Shown here: positions 46,896-53,958 of the stretch, piece by piece
How positions within the stretch are numbered: position 1 is the first letter of the stretch
Layout: each line of letters starts with the position of its first letter
Origin: Haplosporangium gracile
Taxonomy: Eukaryota > Mortierellomycota > Mortierellomycetes > Mortierellales > Mortierellaceae
DNA length: 53,958 nt
Direction: 5' to 3'
NCBI GenBank assembly: GCA_015499985.1
Contig: JAAAUF010000181.1
Span: forward strand, 1-53,958
Notes under the pieces: generated by a model
The model's database searches: none
What the model saw: the letters and a program-made list of their open reading frames with translations, nothing else
What the model was told of the DNA's origin: nothing
Program-made: the position numbers and the translations under genes

Positions 46896-47130
46896 TTTAA
46901 AAAAAAAAAAAAAATCAAACAAGCAAACCCGATGCTCTTTTTCAAGGCTCTTTTTTTTTCTTTTTCTTTTCTTATTAGAATTTTCGCGCGGGAGTTAGTA
47001 GTGGGTAATGGATGTTCGTCTATATCGGGGATGATGATGGTGCAAACTACTCTCGCTACGCGTATCTGTCCTCTTCTTTTTTTTCCATCACCCTCTCCAT
47101 CTCTTGCTCTGTTCTCTATCTCATTCCTAC

Positions 47131-50100
47131 TCAAGTCTCCTGGACGTGGTTCACGCTTGAGGACGAGCCCGAAACCCCCACATCAGCAACACCACCAGAA
47201 CCAGTACCAGGAGCAGGAATATGGTGATGGACAAAGGTCGCAGATGTAGATGGTGAAGGCGGCTCATTCAAGACCTCTTCCAGACTGCGATGGCGCGAGA
47301 GTTCAGTCAACACAGTCTCATCGACGGGAATAATCGATTTCCGACGAAACTGATGGAAGACCGGTCCGCTGTTCTCAAACGTCTGAAGGTCCCCGCTGTA
47401 CATATCTTGGTCTCCTGCTGCTGCTGCTGAACCGTCTAGCTCATCGCTGTCCTTGTCGATTGTCATATCGAGCTCCTCTCCTTGGTCAAACGTCACTATG
47501 GAAATAAGTACACGCGATAAATGAGAGGCATGTTAAAGCAACTGAAAACAAACACTGAAAAAAAGCATAATTCCCTTGTGTGTGTTTACCTGGTGGAGGT
47601 GGGATGGAGTCAGCAGGAGTGAACGGCATGAGTGGAGGCGGCGCCACAACATCTCCCTGCGCTGCCAGGTTTGCATAGTTATCTGCAGCCTGCTGTTCGA
47701 GTCGCAGCCAGAGATCCTCTCTATCCTGCAATCTCTTTCGATCGCTACACAAAACAAAACAAACAACAAATAGAGTTAATGCGGCTGTGACCACCAAACA
47801 ACAACAAAAATGCAGGCTCTGCGTTTTTGGGGTTCTATCTCTCTGAAAAGAAAATAAAAATTGACATACTTCTGTCGGGCCTGACGATAATGGTTGGTGC
47901 ACTCGTCAAACAACTGTGGGGTCACATCCATAAACAACTTGAGCGCATTGAAAACAAGTCCGTGGATCGTCCTATGACAAACAAAAAAATGAAAAATCAA
48001 AGTTTAAAGCTTGCTCTCTCATGCTACAGTCAAAGATGAACAAGATGTTTGAGCAAACACACGACGATGCTCTACCTGTTCCAATGAGTCTTTGAGTTCT
48101 TGTAGAGAGATTGGAACATGATGGGCAGGATCTCGTTGGCATTGTCGTGGATCAAGTTTACAATGTACTCGTTGTTCCAGAAATACAACGCCCTCTCAGC
48201 AACCTAACTCAACGAAATACATGGTAAGAGACGAATGAGTACACAAACCACCTTAGCAAACAATTCCCACCATTGCTCTGTGAAAATACAACACACCTGA
48301 AAATGCGGGCTGGAAACACAACGAGCGATCTGCGTAAAGAGCGGACCTTCGATTTTGACAAACTCCAATGGCTCAATGACATCAAGGATCTCTTCAATTT
48401 CGTTCAAGAACATCACTTCTTTAGGACTGTTCACTTTGGGCCAGAATCGCAAGAGCCCATGAATTACCTATGTGTGTATTACCAATGCAAGTGTTTGTAA
48501 GTAGTCCGTGCCTTATTTGCTCAGTGAACTCCGACGGTCGAGTGACAACAGAAAGACTTGGCTCATACCTCTTCGGTCAAGGCTGGGTCCTTTTCCAGGA
48601 ATTGGACAACGCAGTAAGCCAGCTGGGGGTGATAAAGTGTCAGAGACTTGACCTTGTGAAGCGGCAGGAGGACTTTGGTCAGGAATGTCTTGTGCTCTTC
48701 CTTCAGAGGCAATGCGAATCCGTTGATAATACTACAAAGTTGATGGTTGTACAGTGTCAAAATAAAATTAATTAATTAAATTGCCATTAACGAAATATCA
48801 TCATAGTTGGAGCGGAGTCAAACCCACGGAGGGGCTGGACCTTTGGTTGGGCGCGCTGTGGCGTTACGCGAACCAGTTCACTTCCCCCCCCCCCCCCCCC
48901 CCCAAAAAATGGCGCCTACCTTCCAAGGATCTCCAGCAGCTCGGCAATGCCGTTATGTCTTTCCTTTTCATAAATGAATTGGAAGAATACGTTGTTGATC
49001 GACCGCCGGATGAATGCCCTAAGATTCAAGAACTTTCCATAGATCCGGTGAAGCGTCGTCTTCAAAAAGTCACGCTCGCGGGGATCCTCGCTGTCAAACA
49101 GTTCCAGCAGCTAGCGAAAAAGCAAAATAAAGTGAAACTCAATGTTAGCGCGTGCAATCGAGAAAATAAATACCAGGAGCGAAAAAAAGATTAAATGAAA
49201 TTGAGACTCTAATGCTTGGTCCAAAAGTAATGTTTCGGATTGTTCGTGCACACTCACCTGCAGGATAAAGTGGTGGTCGATAAACTTTTTGGCGATATTG
49301 GTGCTAAAGTCGGGCGATTCAATGAAGCGAAGGAAGAACTCGTAAACGATCTGGAGATGAGGCCATGCCAGTTCAAGAACAGGTTCGTCTTCTTCCGGAT
49401 CAAATGCGTCGCCTGTTGGGTTGACCTGAGGAGGGATCGTTCTAAAGAGGTTCGTTGCAAACTAAATGTGTCACAAAGCAATGCAATCGCGATGAGTAGG
49501 CGGATCAGTCGGTGTCCATTCATTCCTGACCTGTAAGAGTCGAAACGAAGGCGCCAATGGCCAGTTGCTTTATCCTGCTCCAGTTCCCTGTGTATTACCA
49601 TGTTAATGACCTCTGGATAGACGGGCTCCGTGATAACGCCGCGGTTGTTGGTGACATATTCCAGGATTTCTGACAGCGTCTGACGCTTGATCTCCTTGCC
49701 CTTAAGTTCTGACGATGCATCGTTAAAGTCAAACACAACTGCACATTGACCAATCTTTCTCAAAAACAGCTCTTGACGATCAATATGCGCCACCTCTACA
49801 AGTATTAAAAGGATTGTATCAACGGCCATAAGAGTCAAAGAAACGAAAGTGGGGACAGGTTAGTACATTTGACAGGATGATATCCCCTATACCGCCATTG
49901 TCCCGTTCTTCCTGTCCGTCTCCCTTTTCTTCCCCTTAGATGCAAATATTGCAAAAAGAACCAATCACCCGCGCGGTTGTCTCTTGTATTGTTTTCCGTA
50001 CCGTCCAATGCCTGCAACCTTTCCAGAGAAACGCGCTCTGTGACATGGAATCGAGACGACCGTTGTCGACGTGGGGTTTTGCTGATGGGGATCGCATCCT

Positions 50101-51259
50101 TGGGTGAGTTCTTCATCCTGTTGATAGGTCCACTTTTCGGCATCTCTTTTTCTCCTTTGCCGGTGGGAGTTCCTGGACTGAGTGGAGACTGAACGCCGTG
50201 AGAGGTCTCTCCATAGAGTTGCGGTTGTAGATCGTGCTAGATCGTGGACAGGTCGTACAGAAATAGATAGATGTACCAGGGGAAGGTTAGTCCTTTCACA
50301 CGCCACAACGAAGCCGGCTCGTTTGCTTTCTTTTCTTTTGCAGTTTAGTCTTTGATAACGAGGCAGAGCCAAAAGCAAGATGTTAATGATGAAGATAATG
50401 ATGCTGATGATGATGCTCCCGTCGCTGCTGCTGAGGATTTAAAAAAGGGGAGGAAGACGAGAACGACGTGGTGGAGTAGGCAGACAAGCAAAGCAGGCAA
50501 AGGTATCCAAAAGGAAAGAGAGCGAATAACTGCAGTGAGCTGACGGAGAGAGGCAGACAGCGAGAGAGTGGAGAGCAAAAGACGCGGACGATTAAAAATG
50601 GCAGGGCAGATACAAAGAGAGGAACGGGAGTATGCAGCTAAGCATTGTTTGGGCAAGGCAGAAGGTGTACGCAAGTGTGTCGACAAGAGCATGTGAAATG
50701 CTTATTTACTTACGGTGTCAAGTGGGTTCATTATAACAATGGAAGGAGGAATGGCACCGTGGTTGTTGATGCTGTTGCTGTTACTACTGTTGGCAGAAGA
50801 CAAAGAGAGATGTTGCTGCTGTTGAAGCTGTTGCTGATCTCTTTGAGTCTGCTGCTGAGCCTGGGTGTGCGCCTGCGCCTGAATTTGAGCAAGAGTGTGA
50901 GCCTGTGCCAGAGTATGATCTTGGGTAGTGGCGTTGGTATTGATGGTCGGAGCAGGGTTGGAGGAGGAGGACTTGAAGGGGTTGGCGATGGCGTAGAGGG
51001 ACTGGGCAATACTACCAGCAGTGGTAGCAGTCGGGTGGGTATCGAAGGGAGGATGTGATTGTTGTTGCTGTTGTCCGTTGGGCAGGGTGGAGGTGGTGGA
51101 GGAGGGTAAAGCGGAAGAGGAAGAAGAAGAAGAGAGGTCAGAGGTGTTGATGGTGGGATTGGTGTTGGGGGCGCTGTTGGCGGAGGTCTTGTTCTTTTTG
51201 GCGCTATCTGAAGACGAGGCCGACTTGGACCTTGTCAGGACACCCTTCAGTCCCTTCAT
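47131..51259 (-). CDS. rts1: PP2A B56/B' regulatory subunit (Rts1-like)
   Basis: Eleven exons: 51259-50714, 50236-50002, 49795-49599, 49461-49258, 49110-48920, 48731-48569, 48467-48297, 48203-48076, 47971-47870, 47744-47590 and 47495-47131. They join in phase to 818 residues. The N-terminal 240 residues are disordered, with Ser, Asn and Gln/Ala/His repeats ([20 protein letters not shown]). The B56 core runs from about 255 to 660 with its hallmark stretches: [107 protein letters not shown] and [15 protein letters not shown]. The acidic, Ser-rich tail is fungal. B56 subunits direct PP2A to substrates; yeast Rts1 acts in stress response, septation and chromosome segregation. The fifth intron holds a 20-base C tract. 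Exon junctions agree with family conservation at every join. Confidence 0.94.
48884..48903. repeat. 20-base C homopolymer in an intron of the PP2A B56 gene
   Basis: Twenty C in a row on the plus strand, followed by AAAAAA. In the transcript this is a G20 run starting 16 bases after the 5' splice site at 48919. Length may be uncertain because of sequencing error in homopolymers. Confidence 0.9.
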
Positions 51260-51395
51260 TGTCTGTGAGAGTGTTGTGAGCGTGATATTGGAAAGAAGGA
51301 GGAGAATAGTAAAAGGACAGAGTAAGGAGTAACGGCACGAACTGAGAAGACCAAGAAGAAGGGCTAAAAAAGGAGAGGGAGAGGGAGAGAGAGAG

Positions 51396-51426
<31 letters not shown>

Positions 51427-52413
51427 AAGGCGAATCAACTTGATAAAGGAAGGCGGGTTATATTCCAAGAGAGTGAATGAAAGTCTGTGAAAAAGAGTGT
51501 GGAGAAGTGTCGATGAAGATTTGGCGAAGGAAAGGGAATCGGTTGTAATGCAAGAAAGGAAAAAAAGAAGAGAGAACGGAAGAAAGAAAAAAGAAGAAGA
51601 AAAAGAGGGAGGTTGGAGTTGTGGAAGAAAACGAAAGAGAAGGAAAAAAAAAAAAAAACGAAGGGGAGAGGAGAAAGAGAAGGGACACGACCTCTGGACA
51701 CAAAATTAATGCGAGAAACGGGCTGAAGTGACGACAAGGATGAAAAGGAAGAAACACGACAGACAAAGAAAGGATTGGGTCCAATCCTGGACATCCTGTG
51801 CACCCACTCGTTCCTCACTCTTTTTGACTATGTAACTGCCTTTTCTTCTCTCTTTTCATACTTTCATTTTATGTCACTCACGCCATTATCAAACCTCAAT
51901 TGCCTCCATTCATTTTTTTCTCCGCTGCCTGCGCCCAAAAAAAAGCAACTTGCTCCTTGCCACCAAAGCGCAGGTAACCTCATGTCTTTCTTAACCTTGA
52001 CATCATTCGTTTACAGCTGCATGCAACCTTCCAATCCACAGAAATAACACTCGAGCTTTGTATCTAACAGATACGGACACACCAAAAAAAGGTTCACTTC
52101 AGTTCCAATCGTTACTGCCGCCAGCCCATCTGTCATCATTCCATTTTCTTTCACTCTTTTTTTGCATTCATAAAAGTCCTTTCATGCTCTCACATTCTTA
52201 TATCGTGGCCCTTAATAGATCAACAAACCACCCAAAACTCATTCTTTACATAACAATAACAAGCGCCAAGCTGGCTCTTGAATATCAAAGCAAAATATCC
52301 AATCCGGCACCAGGGGCTTCTCACCGACCCCCAGTGCTGCCCAATACCTGCTAAATCCCTAATACTAATAGTACTTTACAACTTACGCAATTTCCATATA
52401 TACAGTTTAAATT
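51260..52413. promoter_or_regulatory. upstream region of the PP2A B56 gene
   Basis: From 51260 to about 51780 the plus strand is purine-rich (GAGA repeats near 51376-51426, A runs), so the leader of the minus-strand gene is a long pyrimidine tract. From 51800 to 52413 no gene or RNA was recognised. Confidence 0.5.
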
Positions 52414-52485
52414 GGGGTTGTAGCTCAGTGGTAGAGCGCTCGCTTTGCATGCGAGAGGCCTAGGGTTCAATCCCCTACTGCTCCA
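52414..52485 (+). tRNA. trnA(UGC): tRNA-Ala (anticodon TGC)
   Basis: A 72-nt cloverleaf without intron. D arm GCTC-AGTGGTA-GAGC (box A TAGCTCAGTGG), anticodon stem CTCGC/GCGAG with loop TTTGCAT giving TGC, and T arm TAGGG-TTCAATC-CCCTA (box B GGTTCAATCCC). The acceptor stem GGGGTTG/CTGCTCC contains the G3:U70 pair that marks alanine tRNAs; one U6-U67 mismatch is present. A T-run (TTTT at 52488-52491) follows as a Pol III terminator. The CCA end is not encoded. Confidence 0.95.
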
Positions 52486-52670
52486 ATCTTTTGTTCCTCT
52501 TACAGAGGTTGTTTTGCTATTTGACAGCCCCCTTCGTTTTCCGCACTAAGTCCATGTAGCTTACTTTTTTTGTTTTTCAAGACAAAAACGTGTACAGAAG
52601 AGGCCAAACCCATTGAAACAACTTGCTTTCCTTAGCGCTCCCTCGAAGTGTCATTTGTGCACCCTCAGAA

Positions 52671-52888
52671 GTGATGATTGAAGCGTTTCCGGAAGTTGAA
52701 AAGTCAGATAGATGGGCAGATTTTTGGAGGCTTAGAATCTCCGGAATCAAACGACAATCTGACCCATGGAACAATTTCGTGGAGAGCCAGAATGCGATTA
52801 CATTTTTCGGTGGCTGATTTAGACGTGAAACTGAAAATCTGCCAAAAAAATTGACTTTTCAACTTCCGGTTTGCGCTGAATCTGTCAC
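52671..52888. repeat. 218-bp inverted-repeat element (MITE-like)
   Basis: The arms 52671-52706 and 52852-52888 are inverted copies. The inner 18 bases are perfect (CCGGAAGTTGAAAAGTCA at 52689-52706 against its complement at 52852-52869). The outer part matches with a few differences and one gap (GTGA..GATT.AGCG). The core of about 145 bases has no recognised gene. Form and size fit a non-autonomous transposon remnant or a hairpin-forming repeat. No target-site duplication was clear. Confidence 0.55.
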
Positions 52889-53795
52889 TTTTTAGCTACT
52901 GACAAGCCGCGGTGATGACGATATGGGATCTGAGCTCCATAAATTGAATCGTAGGAAGATGAGCAACGAAATGAACGCATTAGTAATGGGTTTGTAACAT
53001 GGCTGTCAAATAGACCAACTTCCTCAAATGAATCTGAAGCCTTACTTCGGAGGCTCTACCGTCGTGAATCGCCGCGTCCTTTTTATTCGCCACCTCTACC
53101 CATTTCCGCCACCAACTTTCGTTTCCTAAATTTTTTTCTCGTCGCTCTACTTTTCACCTTTTTATTTTTTCAAGCATTCTTCCTCTTTAACCTTTTCTAT
53201 GCCTCCTACGAACCTAAGAGTTTTTGTTTTAATCACGATGGCCGGATGACCTTCCTTCTCCTTACACCAACGTCCCCGAGTCAACGCCAAGTTGCTCTCT
53301 TTGTTATTGTCCTTCCTTGTTGCTTCAGTCGTCGACAACACTTTCCTCGCCTTTTCCTTTCTTTTTTTTTACTTCCCCCTTCGACGTTGCATTTCTTCAT
53401 GTTCAAAAATTCACAGCCGCCCTTTTCATCAACCTCATGGCTCTTTTGTTGATGAGCACCACGGTTTCCATTCGTTTGTTATCCCTAACCCCGAGCCATT
53501 GTACTCCCCTTTTTTTTACACCTTTACTTCCATTCTTCTTTATTCATTTGTCGTCGCAACAGTAGTGCAGCCAGATAATATAAAGGATACCTAGAGTGAA
53601 CGATAGAACAGGATCTTCCTCCTGTTGTCTATCACGTTCATGTAGGTTGAGAACCTCGAACCAGTGTCTATTGTGCGCCCGAAGATCCGCACATCCTTTG
53701 TCGTTCCCTGTGGTCCAGTTGAGATCACTTCCCCATCCTCTTTGCCGGTCTAGTTGAGACCGTATGAAATCTCTCGCTAGTGGAAAATACTATTC

Positions 53796-53958
53796 GTTGC
53801 CCACCCTTTTTTGGCTCTCTGAATGTTGTCCATAGTAAAGCTATTCGTTGCCCCTCCCTATTGCCATCGGAGATATAATGTTCTTAAACGTTGCCAAAAA
53901 GGCGCCAATCTGTTGCCCACCCCGCAAAATTATTTGTTGCCCTCGACATAGTTGCCCC
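53796..53958. repeat. cluster of GTTGCCC motifs at the window edge
   Basis: GTTGCCC occurs at 53796, 53847, 53912, 53936 and 53951, plus GTTGCCA at 53890. The first two copies share CTATTCGTTGCCC. Spacing is irregular (51, 65, 24 and 15 bases), so this is not a simple tandem array. It continues past the window. Confidence 0.5.

Larger units (their letters stand above)
52486..53958. other. gene-free right edge with repeats
   Basis: No coding region was recognised. It holds an inverted-repeat element at 52671-52888 and GTTGCCC motifs at 53796-53958 (both listed), with pyrimidine-rich sequence near 53090-53540. Confidence 0.5.

Noticed and set aside
1..53958. CRISPR arrays, prophage or bacterial operons
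   Set aside because: No regular spacer-repeat array is present, and all genes have spliceosomal introns or fungal features.

Overview
The window reads as nuclear DNA of a filamentous, early-diverging fungus, most likely Mortierellomycota (Mortierella/Linnemannia-like). Genes carry several short GT-AG introns. The families seen are typical of fungi: GCN20-type ABCF, PP2A B56/Rts1, an Emp24-type p24 protein, a paxillin-like LIM protein, a Zn2Cys6 activator, F-box/WD and F-box/LRR proteins, and secreted saposin-type acid sphingomyelinases. Leaders are strongly pyrimidine-rich on the coding strand. The exact genus is an inference; no rRNA or barcode is present. All exon joins were built by hand from splice sites, reading frame and family conservation.

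Layout. Positions 1-3445 show no gene. At 3446-5098 lies a broken F-box/LRR gene. At 6445-7401 (-) is a four-exon Emp24/TMED2-type cargo receptor, divergent from a four-exon three-LIM paxillin-like gene (8165-11269, +). The LIM gene converges on a two-exon FAHD1-like hydrolase (11569-12675, -). Two paralogous secreted six-cysteine proteins (13029-13829, - and 17378-17911, +) flank 3.5 kb without genes. The second is followed at once by a six-exon phytanoyl-CoA-dioxygenase-like gene (18140-19870, +). Two tandem acid sphingomyelinase paralogs (23278-25466 and 28279-30650, +) stand in long gene-free DNA.

From 31 kb on the window is denser: an F-box/WD gene (31060-34749, -), a GCN20-like ABCF gene (36898-39535, -), a GH16 glycanase (40060-40867, -), a large Zn2Cys6 regulator (42856-46851, +), an eleven-exon PP2A B56 subunit (47131-51259, -) and a tRNA-Ala (52414-52485, +). 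The right end holds a small inverted-repeat element and a cluster of GTTGCCC motifs that runs off the edge. A 10-N assembly gap lies at 36600-36609.

Function. The left half is rich in secreted products (two six-Cys proteins, two sphingomyelinases) in long intergenic spaces. The right half is mainly intracellular regulation (ubiquitin targeting, translation control, PP2A, transcription). The points most worth a second look are the complete mismatch of intron positions in the saposin part of the two sphingomyelinases, the unnamed six-Cys secreted family with a His/Lys/Thr-rich linker in one copy, and a candidate zinc-cluster site upstream of the GH16 gene beside the Zn2Cys6 gene.
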